The notes beneath the pieces are model-generated. The model searched no databases. It had not been told where the DNA came from and worked only from the letters and a program-made list of their open reading frames with translations. This document shows positions 17,530 through 26,515 of a stretch of 64,000 nt of DNA, piece by piece. Each line of letters starts with the position of its first letter. Position 1 is the first letter of the stretch. Origin of the DNA: Allopontixanthobacter sediminis (lineage in GTDB: Bacteria; Pseudomonadota; Alphaproteobacteria; Sphingomonadales; Sphingomonadaceae); contig NZ_WTYL01000001.1 of assembly GCF_009828115.1 (NCBI RefSeq), positions 62,001 to 126,000 of the forward strand, in the 5' to 3' direction. The translations under genes and the position numbers were made by a program.

Positions 17530-18646
17530 TCCCCCATAGCGCCGAAGCTTTGGTCTCGAGCCACGCAGCCGCCTTCTGCGCCGCTTCCGGTTCGTGCAGG
17601 CTGGCGAGGATTGCCGGGTCGAGCGCGTCGGTTTGGGCCAGCACTTCCTGCCATTCCGGAATCGATGCGGGCCACGTTTCGCGATAGACAGCCGAACCGG
17701 TCGCCGACAATTCGCGCGCCTTGCGGTGCTGTTCGTCGAAATAGCGCCATTCGGGAATGCACAGGAACGGACGTCCGACCCGGGCGATCTCGTGCACCGT
17801 GTTGTCACCCGCCGATGCGATCACCCGGTCGGCAGCGCAGATATAATGGGTGAGATTGTCGGTCCAGCCAAGCTCCCGAAGGTTTCCGAAATCCGTCTCG
17901 TGCCCCTCGCGGTGGACCGGGCCGGCGACCAGCCATAGCGTATCCGGCTCTGCCCGGGCGGCGACCGTCAGCGGGGCATAGGGAGTACCCGAACCGCCGC
18001 CGCCGGCAATTACCAGAGTGACTTGTCGCCCTTCTTCAATCCCGAGCAGGCGGCGTGCCTCTTCGCGCGGCACCAGCGCTTGCCGCGTGGTGCACAGCCC
18101 GCCGGTATACAATGTGCGCGTCCGGAAGGCTTCGGGGTAATCCTGCTGCTCGATCCGCTCGTCGAATGGGGCCAGCATGGCGGTCGACGCCTGGTAGGCG
18201 GCACGGTGGCCCGCATCATTGCGGTCGCCGTGCATCCGGATAGTGATCGCAGGAACACTCATGATCCGGGCGAGCAACGCGATTTCCGCGGACACGTCGA
18301 TCACGAACAACGCGGGGTCGTGTTTCGCCAGCGCTGCCGCGATCCGGCCCATATGGTCGCGTATTTCCGCCACGCCCAATGGCACGCAATGGAGATTGTC
18401 GGGCGCTGGCTGTGCATGCAATTGCGGACTGCGGGAGGGCGCCCCAATCATGTTCGGCAGCTCCACCATTTCCGCGGGCCGCGGTATTTCGGCGAATTGA
18501 TCCGGGGCGGCGGTCATGATGATCAGCGGGCGAGACGGGGGGATGTGTTCGGCGATAGCCATGATCCGGTTCGCATGGCCGCGCCCCTGGTGATGGGCGA
18601 AAAATGCGATCGGCTTGGCCGGGTCTTCGGAAAAATTATCGGCCAT
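17522..18646 (-). CDS. GT-B glycosyltransferase, MurG/GT1-like
   Basis: 374 residues. It begins IAFFAHHQGRGHANRIMAI, a Gly/His-rich acceptor loop typical of MurG- and UGT-like enzymes, and in the C-terminal half carries VTLVIAGGGGSG and the donor-site segment YICAADRVIASAGDNTVHEIARVGRPFLCIP. No signal peptide or membrane helix, so cytoplasmic. Donor and acceptor are unknown. It lies on the opposite strand to SPS-GT2 and closes the sugar cluster. Confidence 0.8.
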   Translation of the reverse strand: MADNFSEDPAKPIAFFAHHQGRGHANRIMAIAEHIPPSRPLIIMTAAPDQFAEIPRPAEMVELPNMIGAPSRSPQLHAQPAPDNLHCVPLGVAEIRDHMGRIAAALAKHDPALFVIDVSAEIALLARIMSVPAITIRMHGDRNDAGHRAAYQASTAMLAPFDERIEQQDYPEAFRTRTLYTGGLCTTRQALVPREEARRLLGIEEGRQVTLVIAGGGGSGTPYAPLTVAARAEPDTLWLVAGPVHREGHETDFGNLRELGWTDNLTHYICAADRVIASAGDNTVHEIARVGRPFLCIPEWRYFDEQHRKARELSATGSAVYRETWPASIPEWQEVLAQTDALDPAILASLHEPEAAQKAAAWLETKASALWGTN

Positions 18647-18709
18647 GCGAAATCCTAGACACGAGGGGGTGCATTCGTCTGCATGATGTTTGTTAGCCGC
18701 AGGCCGTGA

Positions 18710-19723
18710 TCAGGCTGCGAGCAATTTTTCGGCGGATGGTGAACTTTCCAGATACGCGATGAGCCCGCGTTCTTCCCGCGACAGGTACTTGGTGCTGCGG
18801 GGCAATTGCAGGTTGTTACGCCAGTCCTCCTGTCCGGTGACGAGGTCGATCACGGCGGGATGGATGTAACTCTTGCGCGTCACGGCCGGGGTATTACCCA
18901 GCTTGCTCGCAACTTCACTGAGCAGGTCCTTGATCGTGACCACTTCCGGACCTTCTGCCAGGATCGAGAAGGCGAGGGCGCTGGCGTGCCAGGTGCGAAA
19001 ATTCTTGGCGGTGAAATGGTGGCCCATCGTCTCGTCGATGTAGGCGTTGACCTCGCTCGATCCGACATTGTGGCGATCGCCGTCGTCATCGATGTACTGG
19101 AACAGGTTCTGACCCGGCAAATCCTGCATCTTCCTAACAAACCGGGTCAGGTTCCGGTCGGTCAGGGTGATTTCCTGAAGCTGGCCAGACTTGCCCTTAT
19201 ATCGGAGCCGCAGGGAATTGCCGGAGACGTCCGCATGACGCTTGCGCAGGGTCGTGGCGCCGAAGCTTTTGTTAAGCTGGGAATACGCTTCGTTACCGAC
19301 CCGGACCAGACCGAGGTCGAGCAACCGGACCACTCCGGCAATCGTTCGCTCGCGGGTTAGTTGGCGAGCTAGCAGATCGTCTTCCACGCGCTTGCGCAAT
19401 AGAGGCAGGAGATTTCCGAACGCGGCGCAGCCGTCGAATTTCTCGCCTTCGCGGGCGGAGCGAAATTCTGGGTGATAACGGTATTGCTTGCGCCCCTTGG
19501 CATCGATCCCGGTCGCGAGGATGTGTCCGTTGGAGGCAGGACAAAACCAGGCGTCGACGTAGGCTGGCGGCAATGCGATCGCGTTCAACCGGGTTCGCTC
19601 GGCCCGGTCCTTGATCAGCTTTCCTTCCGGATCATAATAGGACCATCCCTTGCCGGACCGCTTGCGCGAAATCCCCGGCAGGCTGTCGTCGACGAAGATG
19701 AGCGAGGAAGGGCACGTTTGCAT
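18710..19723 (-). CDS. DNA topoisomerase IB
   Basis: 337 residues, the size of poxvirus-like bacterial topoisomerase IB. The N-terminal domain contains GKGWSYYDPEGKLIKDRAERTRLNAIALPPAY, and the catalytic domain has RTIAGVVRLLDLGLVRVGNEAY, the HFTAKNFRTWHASALAF segment (catalytic Arg and His/Lys neighbourhood) and the nucleophile in TRKSYIHP (Tyr286). It relaxes supercoils by transient 3'-phosphotyrosyl nicking. An EcfG-like promoter lies directly upstream, so the mRNA could be nearly leaderless and stress-induced. Confidence 0.93.
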   Translation of the reverse strand: MQTCPSSLIFVDDSLPGISRKRSGKGWSYYDPEGKLIKDRAERTRLNAIALPPAYVDAWFCPASNGHILATGIDAKGRKQYRYHPEFRSAREGEKFDGCAAFGNLLPLLRKRVEDDLLARQLTRERTIAGVVRLLDLGLVRVGNEAYSQLNKSFGATTLRKRHADVSGNSLRLRYKGKSGQLQEITLTDRNLTRFVRKMQDLPGQNLFQYIDDDGDRHNVGSSEVNAYIDETMGHHFTAKNFRTWHASALAFSILAEGPEVVTIKDLLSEVASKLGNTPAVTRKSYIHPAVIDLVTGQEDWRNNLQLPRSTKYLSREERGLIAYLESSPSAEKLLAA

Positions 19724-19731
19724 GCGATCTC

Positions 19732-19756
19732 AACCTTGGCCGCACACTTCGGTTCC
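19732..19756 (-). promoter_or_regulatory. putative EcfG-type promoter of topoisomerase IB
   Basis: On the minus strand GGAAC at 19756-19752 is followed by 17 bases and GTT at 19734-19732. It matches the general stress consensus and ends only 9 bases before the topoisomerase start, implying a very short leader or an internal start. Confidence 0.4.
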
Positions 19757-19835
19757 CTCGGCCCGAAACGTCGTTCCAACCGCCGCTTGAAAACAACGGC
19801 GAGACCGGAAATATCAGGGCGTCGGCAGAAACCGT

Positions 19836-19860
19836 GAAACCAAATCGGCACCATCCCGTT
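19836..19860 (+). promoter_or_regulatory. putative EcfG-type promoter of csbD-like gene
   Basis: GAAAC at 19836-19840, then CGTT at 19857-19860 after 16 bases: one mismatch to the GGAAC-N16-CGTT stress consensus. It lies 50 bases before the CsbD-like start; such genes are classical general stress genes. Confidence 0.4.
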
Positions 19861-19910
19861 GATAAGTCAGACAGTCAAACCGACTGCGATTTTCAAAAGG
19901 AGTATTCGAT

Positions 19911-20081
19911 ATGGGTGAACTTTCAGACAAGGCCAAAGGCGCCGGTAACGAAATCGCTGGCAAGGTGAAGCAGCAATCGTCCGATCCTGAAACGCAGGCT
20001 GAAGGCCATGCGCAGGAACGCAAGGGCGAAGCCCAGAACCTCAAAGGTGAAGTAAAGGGCGCGCTCGGCGACAAGATCTGA
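19911..20081 (+). CDS. CsbD-like stress protein
   Basis: 56 residues, ATG preceded by AAAAGGAG at the ideal distance. The sequence begins MGELSDKAKGAGNEIAGKVKQ and repeats the KGEAQNLKGEVKG pattern, the CsbD family hallmark (small, hydrophilic, helical, general-stress-induced; molecular function unknown). Flanked upstream by an EcfG-like promoter and downstream by a strong terminator, so it is a single-gene transcript. It is shorter than the CsbD norm of about 65 residues but complete. Confidence 0.9.
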   Translation: MGELSDKAKGAGNEIAGKVKQQSSDPETQAEGHAQERKGEAQNLKGEVKGALGDKI

Positions 20082-20104
20082 CCGCGCAATTAAACTGCAT
20101 AACG

Positions 20105-20136
20105 AAAGGCCCCGCTTCACGAAGCGGGGCCTTTTT
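20105..20136 (+). terminator. rho-independent terminator after csbD-like gene
   Basis: Inverted repeat AAAGGCCCCGCTTC / GAAGCGGGGCCTTT, nearly loopless, followed by a run of T. Strong intrinsic terminator 24 bases after the CsbD stop. Confidence 0.9.
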
Positions 20137-20211
20137 GTTGGCCTGGGTTAATTGGCCGCAGCATTCTTCGATCGATGTGCTAGCTGTTGATCGCCATACT
20201 TGAGGATTTCC

Positions 20212-21462
20212 GTGTTCGGCTTCGATTCATTCCATATCCTGCTGGCCGCGACCGGTGCGATCATCATCCTTTCCTATTGGATGCCGCGCTTCATTTCCGG
20301 GCGAGAACCCGCCGCGTCGGCAGCGCTGGTTTTCTTGGGACTAGCCGCATTCGCCCTGATCCCCGGCATTCCCGACGCCGTCAATCCTCTGGAGAACCCG
20401 TTAGTCTGGGAAGTGACTGCGGAACTTTGTGTTATCATCGGGTTGTTCGGTACCGGGCTCCGGATCGACAGCCTGACTGGTCACGATTTGTGGCGTCCCA
20501 CAATCAGGCTCCTGGTGTTCGCGATGCCACTAACCATTTTGGCGCTGGCAATTGTCGGCTGGCAGGCGGCGGGTATGACGCTGGCAGGCGGGCTGTTGCT
20601 GGGCGCGATCCTTTCGCCGACGGACCCGGTGCTCGCCGGGGACGTGCAGGTCGGCCCGCCATTGGAAGGCGGAGAGCATCCGGTACGGTACGCGCTCACG
20701 ACCGAGGCTGGGCTAAACGACGGTCTGGCGTTCCCGTTCATCCACCTTGGCATTGCGGTCGCGGCTGCCGGAGCAGTGACCGCGGAGTTGCTGATTGAAT
20801 GGGCGCTCCTCGACGTCTTGTACCGTATTTCCGTTGGCGCAGTGGCGGGCGCTGCTTGCGGCTTGCTGCTGGGCCGCATTCTGTTTCGTTGGCCCAGGAA
20901 AAATGCTCTGGCAGTTACCCAGTCCGGGGTAGTTGCGTTCGCCGGGGTCATCTTGACCTATGGCATGACCGAACTGTTCGAGGGCTACGGCTTCATTTCA
21001 GTCTTTGTCGCCGGACTGGTGCTTCGACGCCAGGAATCAGGCCACCATTTCCACGAGCGGTTGCATGATTTCAGCCAGTCGCTGGAGCATACGCTCACCG
21101 CTCTGCTGCTTGTCGCATTGGGCGCGGCCATTCCATTCTTGTGGCCATATCTGGACTGGCAGCATGCGGCGATCGGACTGGCGCTGGTATTTATCATCCG
21201 CCCCGTCACCGCATGGCTCGCCCTTACCCGCACCGACTTGAATTTTCGGGAACGGTTCGTGATTGCTTTCTACGGCGTCCGCGGGATCGGCTCGGTTTAT
21301 TATCTCGCTTATGCAGGCAATCACATCGAACTGGTCGATGAGGGCGCATTGTGGGCCACCGTGGCGTTCACGATCGTGCTGTCGATTGTCGTGCACGGCA
21401 TCACGGCGGGCCTGGCGGTGGAGCGCGTGACCGAACCAGAAGGCCAAGCGTCGGGGACGTAA
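20212..21462 (+). CDS. CPA1-family cation:proton antiporter
   Basis: 416 residues from a GTG at 20212 with GAGGA five bases upstream; a TTG at 20200 is the alternative. About twelve hydrophobic segments cover the length. The core motifs GAILSPTDPVLAGDVQVG (ion-binding Asp after TDP) and TEAGLNDGLAFPF (the ND motif of CPA1 antiporters) are present, plus VRGIGSVYYLAYA near the C-terminus. Inner-membrane Na+/H+ or K+/H+ exchange for pH and salt homeostasis. It lacks the long cytoplasmic tail of some NhaP types. Confidence 0.92.
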   Translation: MFGFDSFHILLAATGAIIILSYWMPRFISGREPAASAALVFLGLAAFALIPGIPDAVNPLENPLVWEVTAELCVIIGLFGTGLRIDSLTGHDLWRPTIRLLVFAMPLTILALAIVGWQAAGMTLAGGLLLGAILSPTDPVLAGDVQVGPPLEGGEHPVRYALTTEAGLNDGLAFPFIHLGIAVAAAGAVTAELLIEWALLDVLYRISVGAVAGAACGLLLGRILFRWPRKNALAVTQSGVVAFAGVILTYGMTELFEGYGFISVFVAGLVLRRQESGHHFHERLHDFSQSLEHTLTALLLVALGAAIPFLWPYLDWQHAAIGLALVFIIRPVTAWLALTRTDLNFRERFVIAFYGVRGIGSVYYLAYAGNHIELVDEGALWATVAFTIVLSIVVHGITAGLAVERVTEPEGQASGT

Positions 21463-21568
21463 CCAGCGCCAATTGCGCCGCCATTCCGCAATGACTTGTC
21501 GCAACCACGCCGTCTGCTGCCTATATCCCCACGCAGGAATGAGATCCGCGTTTTAGGGAGAGTGACGA

Positions 21569-22987
21569 ATGGACGGTTACAAGCAGAATTATATCGGCGG
21601 CCAATGGGTCGATTCAATCGGCGGAACACCGCATCAGGTGATCAACCCGGCGACCGAGGAACCGGTCACGGAAATCGTCCTGGGGACCGCCGCCGACGTG
21701 GATTCCGCGGTTGCAGCGGCCAGGCAGGCGTTCAAGACCTTCAGCCAGACGACCCGGGAGGAGCGGCTCGAACTGCTCGGTCGGATTGTCGAGGAATACA
21801 AGAAGCGGATACCCGACATCGCCAAGTCGATGGCCGGCGAGATGGGCGCTCCCGTCAGCCTCGGCATGGCCGCACAGGCGCCGGCGGGACTTGGCGGGTT
21901 CCTCGGCACAATTGCCGCTCTGAAGAACTTCAATTTCTCCGAACAACAGGGTGCCAACCTGATCGTCTATGAACCCATCGGGGTGGTCGGAATGATTACC
22001 CCGTGGAACTGGCCGGTCAACCAGATCGCCCTGAAGGTCGCCCCGGCGCTGGCAGGCGGCAACACGATGGTGCTCAAACCATCCGAGGAATGCCCCGGCA
22101 ACGCGGCAATCCTGGCGGAAATCATGGACGCTGCTGGCGTTCCAGCAGGCGTGTTCAACCTGGTGCAGGGCGACGGGCCGACCGTTGGCAACGCCATTTC
22201 GTCCCATCCCGGCATCGACATGGTCAGCTTCACCGGATCGACCCGCGCGGGCGTGCTGGTGGCAAAGGCCGCTGCCGACACCGTCAAGCGGGTGCATCAG
22301 GAACTCGGCGGGAAGTCACCAAACCTGGTGCTGCCCGGCACCGACCTCGAAAAATTCCTGCCCGCAACCATTGCCGGCGTGATGGTCAACACCGGCCAGA
22401 GCTGCATCGCGCCGACCCGGGTGCTCGTGCACAAGGACCAGGCCGACGACGCGATCCGGGTGGTCAAGGGTATCGTCGAAGGTACGAAGGTCGGCGATCC
22501 GATGGAAGAAGGCGGCCACATCGGCCCGGTCGTCAACAAGACGCAGTATGACAAGATCCAGAGTCTGATCCAGTCCGCGATCGACGAAGGTGCCACCCTC
22601 GAGACCGGCGGGACCGACCTTCCGACCGGCGTCAACCGCGGTTATTATATCAAGCCGACGCTGTTCAGCGGTGTCACCCCGGATATGCGGATCGCCCGCG
22701 AAGAAGTATTCGGCCCGGTTGTCACGCTAATGAATTACGACACGCTGGATGAAGCAATCGAGATTGCCAACGATACCGAATATGGCTTGTCGTCAGTCAT
22801 CTCGGGGGACCCTGCAGAGGCGGCCAAGGTCGCGCCCAAACTGCGCGCGGGCATGGTTGCCATCAATGCCTGGGGCCCGGCTCCGGGCGCACCGTTTGGC
22901 GGGTACAAGCAATCCGGCAATGGCCGCGAAGGCGGGGTTTACGGTCTGCGCGATTTCATGGAAATGAAGGCGATCAGCGGACTTTGA
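21569..22987 (+). CDS. NAD(P)-dependent aldehyde dehydrogenase
   Basis: 472 residues, standard ALDH length. It has the active-site Asn in TPWNWPVNQ, the general base Glu245 in HQELGGKSPNLVLPG and the nucleophile Cys279 in NTGQSCIAPTRV, plus the FGPVVTLMNYD and FGGYKQSGNGREGG motifs. It oxidises an aldehyde to the acid; the substrate cannot be set from sequence. A GGGAGAG site precedes the ATG. It stands alone, with a bidirectional terminator after it. Confidence 0.94.
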   Translation: MDGYKQNYIGGQWVDSIGGTPHQVINPATEEPVTEIVLGTAADVDSAVAAARQAFKTFSQTTREERLELLGRIVEEYKKRIPDIAKSMAGEMGAPVSLGMAAQAPAGLGGFLGTIAALKNFNFSEQQGANLIVYEPIGVVGMITPWNWPVNQIALKVAPALAGGNTMVLKPSEECPGNAAILAEIMDAAGVPAGVFNLVQGDGPTVGNAISSHPGIDMVSFTGSTRAGVLVAKAAADTVKRVHQELGGKSPNLVLPGTDLEKFLPATIAGVMVNTGQSCIAPTRVLVHKDQADDAIRVVKGIVEGTKVGDPMEEGGHIGPVVNKTQYDKIQSLIQSAIDEGATLETGGTDLPTGVNRGYYIKPTLFSGVTPDMRIAREEVFGPVVTLMNYDTLDEAIEIANDTEYGLSSVISGDPAEAAKVAPKLRAGMVAINAWGPAPGAPFGGYKQSGNGREGGVYGLRDFMEMKAISGL

Positions 22988-23013
22988 CCTGATCCTCAAG
23001 CTGCAAGGTAACA

Positions 23014-23043
23014 ACGGGCCTGCGATGATCTCGCAGGCCCGTT
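23014..23043. terminator. bidirectional intrinsic terminator
   Basis: Inverted repeat ACGGGCCTGCGA / TCGCAGGCCCGT with a 5-base loop, flanked by AA and TTT, between the convergent aldehyde dehydrogenase and amidohydrolase genes. It can end both transcripts. Confidence 0.85.
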
Positions 23044-23059
23044 TCGTTCAGGCTCCGGA

Positions 23060-26000
23060 TCATTCCCACCAATAGGGAAGCCGTTTGGCGGTGCCGGTCT
23101 CGACCTCGTTCATGGTCACGGCATCGTACAGGCGCCCGCCGAGCATGACCTGCGCGATCTTGTCGCTGTTACGGATGTCGGCGGACGGATCGGCGGTCAA
23201 AACCACGAGATCGGCCAGCTTGCCGACTTCGAGGCTGCCGATGTCCCGGTCCATCCCGAGCGACTTTGCCGGGGCGATCGTTCCGGCCCTCAGCGCTTCG
23301 ACCGGCGTCATGCCGCCGCGTACGAACGACCACAATTCCCAATGCGCGCCGATACCCGCCTGCTGTCCGTGCGCACCGATCGATACCTCGACGCCGCGGT
23401 CTGCCAGCTTCTTCGCTTCCCGGGCATTGTCGTCATCGACGAAGACCCATTCCGGCCCTTTCACCCGGCGCACGTTGGCTGCCAGCAACTGGTCGGGCGG
23501 GGTGTGGACCAGCAGCGGATTTTTCCACACGTCGGTGGCCTGCCGCCAGTACGGATCGCCCGCGAGCCCGCCATAGGTGACGACCAGAGTAGGAGTGTAA
23601 TTGGTCTGGCTCTGGCCGAAGAACTGCAGCACGTCCTCGTAAAAATATTCCAGCGGAACGTTGTGTTCCAGCGTGGAATTGCCATCCGCCACCAGCGCCA
23701 TGTCCATGCCGAACAGCGATCCGCCCTCGGCCACCACCAGCATGTTTTCCGCCAGCGAGGCACTGACCACCTGCTGGCGCTGTTCGCGGCGCGGCTGGTT
23801 GTAGTTCTTTACCGAGATCCCGCCCTGCGCCTTGATCCGCCGGACATGCGCCAGCGCATCCTCGTAACTGTCGATCTGCGCATAGACGTCGGGCGCCTTG
23901 GCACCGTAAATGATCTCGCCGGTAGAAAAGATGCGCGGCGCGAGCAGCTTGCCCGTCCGCTGGCGTTCCGCTGCGGCAAAGATCATGCTCGCCTGCGACG
24001 AGGGATCGTGCAGCGTGGTTGTGCCGAGCGCGAGGTTCTGGACCAGTTCCCAGTTCTGCTGCGGGATCAGGTCGCCGGTTCCTTGCGCGCCGTGCGCATG
24101 GGCGTCGATCAGGCCAGGCATGATCGTCCGTCCGGTCGTATCGATCACCTTCGCGCCGGCGGGAATGGCAACTTCGCTGCGGGGGCCGATGGCGCCGATC
24201 CGGTCGCCGACGATGACGATTACCCCGTCCTCGATCGCGCCGGCTCCGTCACCGGTCATGGTGAGGATACGGGCACCCGTAAGCGCCACGACACCGCTGT
24301 GTTTTGCGGCGGGCATGGTCATCGCCAGCGAGGTGCCGGTGGTGGGCGGGGTGAAACCCTCGGCGTCCTTTTCGGGCGGAGCGGACGGGAACATGGCGCT
24401 GGTCTGCGCGGAATAAAGGTTCGGCCCGAGGCTCCAGTTGAGCTGCGAACCGCCGCCGGACCAGCCGATGTAATCGGCGCCGCCCTTGCTGACGCGCGTG
24501 ACCGGCAGCGCGCTGCTGTCGGCGCTGATTTCCACCGCCTGGCTTCCGGGCATCAACGGCGCGGTGAAGACATCGTAATTCTGGCGGAAAGCCACGAACC
24601 GGCCGTCGGGCGCGACACTGAATTCAGTCACCAGCTCGCCCTTGGCGTGGACCCGCCGGGCTTCGCCGTTGAGGTCGGCGGATACCAGTTGCAACTGCCC
24701 GCCGTCGCGGCCGGTCATGAAGACCCGGTCGTTATCCCCGCCGAACTGGGGGGATCCGAGATCGCGGGCAACCAGTTCCGGAGTGCCGCCGCTGGCCGCG
24801 ATCCGATAGACGCCAGGGTTTTCCGACCATGCCTCGTCGGTCAGATCGCCGCCGCTGCGCCGCTCGAATACGATTGTCTCGCCGTCGGGCGAGAAACGCG
24901 GATGGGCGTAATGACCCGGCTGGCTGGTGACCTTGCGCTGGTTCCGGCCATTGGCATCGGCGGTAACAATCTCGCCAAGACCTGCGTCGGTCCAGCGCAC
25001 GAACACGAGCTTTCGCCCGTCGCGGGACCAGCTGGGGAACAGTTCCAGCGCATCACTATCTGCGGTCACCTGCCGCGCCGTGCCGCCGCTGACGGGCCTG
25101 ACCCACAGCTTGCCCAGCGTTTCGAACACCACCTGTTGCCCGTTCGGCGAAACGCTGGCGAAGCGGGGTATGCTGGTCGTTACAGTGTCGGGTGCTACCT
25201 CGATGACAGGGTGAGGGGCGTTCGCCACCCCGCGGGTGTCCTGCACGCGGAACGGGATCACCGACACATCGGCACTGTCGAGATCGACCCGGCGTAATTT
25301 GCCGCCTGCCCAGAACACGATGCTTTCTGAATCGGGCGTCCAGTCCATGTTGGGATAGACCCCGGTTACTGCCCAGGTTTCCTGCACGTCGCGGTCGAGT
25401 TCGCCGTAAAGCATCCGCTCCGCGCCTGATGCGATGTCCTTGACGAACAGCTGGCTTTCCCCCGCTACGCGGCGGACGAATGCCAGGTGCTCCCCGTCGG
25501 GCGAAGGCGCGGGGCGCACGGCGCCGCCAAGGCCAGAAACCGCCGTGGTGGTTTCGCCATTGGTCAGGTCATAGCGTTCGATCGCGAACAGCGCATTGGT
25601 CGAATCCTGGGCATATTCGAAGATCGGGCCGCCCGTAGTGTTGCGGGTGAAGTAGATCGCGGTTCCATCGGGCGCGTAGGTCGGCTCGCCCAGTTCCTTC
25701 TGGTGGGTTTCGTTGGGGCGCGCGACCAGTTTCACGCCGCCGCCGCCGGACACGTGGTACAGCCACACTTCGCCGGTTCCGAGTGAACGGCCGGTGGTGA
25801 AATGCTTTTTCGCTGCGATGAAGCGGCCATCGGGGCTCCAGCTTGGCTGGTTGAGCAGGCGGAACTTCTCCTCGGTCACGGCGCGCTTGTCCGAACCGTC
25901 GGCGTTCATGATCCAGATATTGTCCCCGCCGCCCCGGTCGGAAGTGAACGCAATCCGCGAACCATCGGGAGAAAAGCGCGGCTGGACTTCCCACGCCATT

Positions 26001-26314
26001 CCTTCGGCGATGCGCGTTGGCGTGCCGCCGGCAATCGGCATGGTATAGATATCGCCAAGCAGCGCGAACGCGAGCGTCCGCCCGTCTGGGCTGACATCGA
26101 CATCCATCCAGCTGCCCTCTTCGACCGCAATCGGGATGTCGCGGACGGTCATCCCAGTCGGCGCGTTCACGTCCCATTTCGCATCGTCAGCATCGGTTTC
26201 GGCGGCGCTGGCCGTTGCCGGTAGCCCATCCGCGTCCTGCGCGTGAGCAGGTGCCGAGACGGCCAGGCCCGCTCCCAAGATTACGGCGATTACGGATGCG
26301 ACACTGATCTTCAT
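23060..26314 (-). CDS. secreted TolB-like beta-propeller amidohydrolase
   Basis: 1084 residues from the ATG at 26314, with GAGAGGAA upstream and a signal peptide (MKISVASVIAVILGAGLAVSAPAHA). The frame runs open to 26869 but has no signal there. Residues about 60-640 contain many PD40/WD-like repeats (SPDGRTLAF, SPDGSRIAFTSDRGG, SPDGETIVFERR) forming a propeller. The C-terminal third is an amidohydrolase: IMPGLIDAHAHGAQG (metal-binding HxH near residue 739), then an AGTIAPAKSLGMDRDIGSLEVGKLADLVVL end. Likely periplasmic, possibly a peptidase or prolidase relative; substrate unknown. Confidence 0.88.
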   Translation of the reverse strand: MKISVASVIAVILGAGLAVSAPAHAQDADGLPATASAAETDADDAKWDVNAPTGMTVRDIPIAVEEGSWMDVDVSPDGRTLAFALLGDIYTMPIAGGTPTRIAEGMAWEVQPRFSPDGSRIAFTSDRGGGDNIWIMNADGSDKRAVTEEKFRLLNQPSWSPDGRFIAAKKHFTTGRSLGTGEVWLYHVSGGGGVKLVARPNETHQKELGEPTYAPDGTAIYFTRNTTGGPIFEYAQDSTNALFAIERYDLTNGETTTAVSGLGGAVRPAPSPDGEHLAFVRRVAGESQLFVKDIASGAERMLYGELDRDVQETWAVTGVYPNMDWTPDSESIVFWAGGKLRRVDLDSADVSVIPFRVQDTRGVANAPHPVIEVAPDTVTTSIPRFASVSPNGQQVVFETLGKLWVRPVSGGTARQVTADSDALELFPSWSRDGRKLVFVRWTDAGLGEIVTADANGRNQRKVTSQPGHYAHPRFSPDGETIVFERRSGGDLTDEAWSENPGVYRIAASGGTPELVARDLGSPQFGGDNDRVFMTGRDGGQLQLVSADLNGEARRVHAKGELVTEFSVAPDGRFVAFRQNYDVFTAPLMPGSQAVEISADSSALPVTRVSKGGADYIGWSGGGSQLNWSLGPNLYSAQTSAMFPSAPPEKDAEGFTPPTTGTSLAMTMPAAKHSGVVALTGARILTMTGDGAGAIEDGVIVIVGDRIGAIGPRSEVAIPAGAKVIDTTGRTIMPGLIDAHAHGAQGTGDLIPQQNWELVQNLALGTTTLHDPSSQASMIFAAAERQRTGKLLAPRIFSTGEIIYGAKAPDVYAQIDSYEDALAHVRRIKAQGGISVKNYNQPRREQRQQVVSASLAENMLVVAEGGSLFGMDMALVADGNSTLEHNVPLEYFYEDVLQFFGQSQTNYTPTLVVTYGGLAGDPYWRQATDVWKNPLLVHTPPDQLLAANVRRVKGPEWVFVDDDNAREAKKLADRGVEVSIGAHGQQAGIGAHWELWSFVRGGMTPVEALRAGTIAPAKSLGMDRDIGSLEVGKLADLVVLTADPSADIRNSDKIAQVMLGGRLYDAVTMNEVETGTAKRLPYWWE

Positions 26315-26515
26315 GGGTATTCCTCTCAAGATTCGAAGCCGGGGCTTAGCGCGGGATTGCGCCTTCGTCATCGACCTTGCGGATTTTCCGACAGACGGTT
26401 GTGGTAGTTCATCGTCACGGCGGCAACATTCGTGGAAATTCGTATTCTTCGTGTATCCGCGCAATTTGCGGGTAAGCGCCTTGCGCTGACGCGGACAAAC
26501 GGGGAGGAAGCATCC

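Noticed and set aside
23342-25297. 651-codon open frame antisense to the amidohydrolase gene
   Set aside because: Shadow of a high-GC gene; low-complexity Arg/Asp/Gly composition and no domain, while the minus strand has clear repeats and signal peptide.
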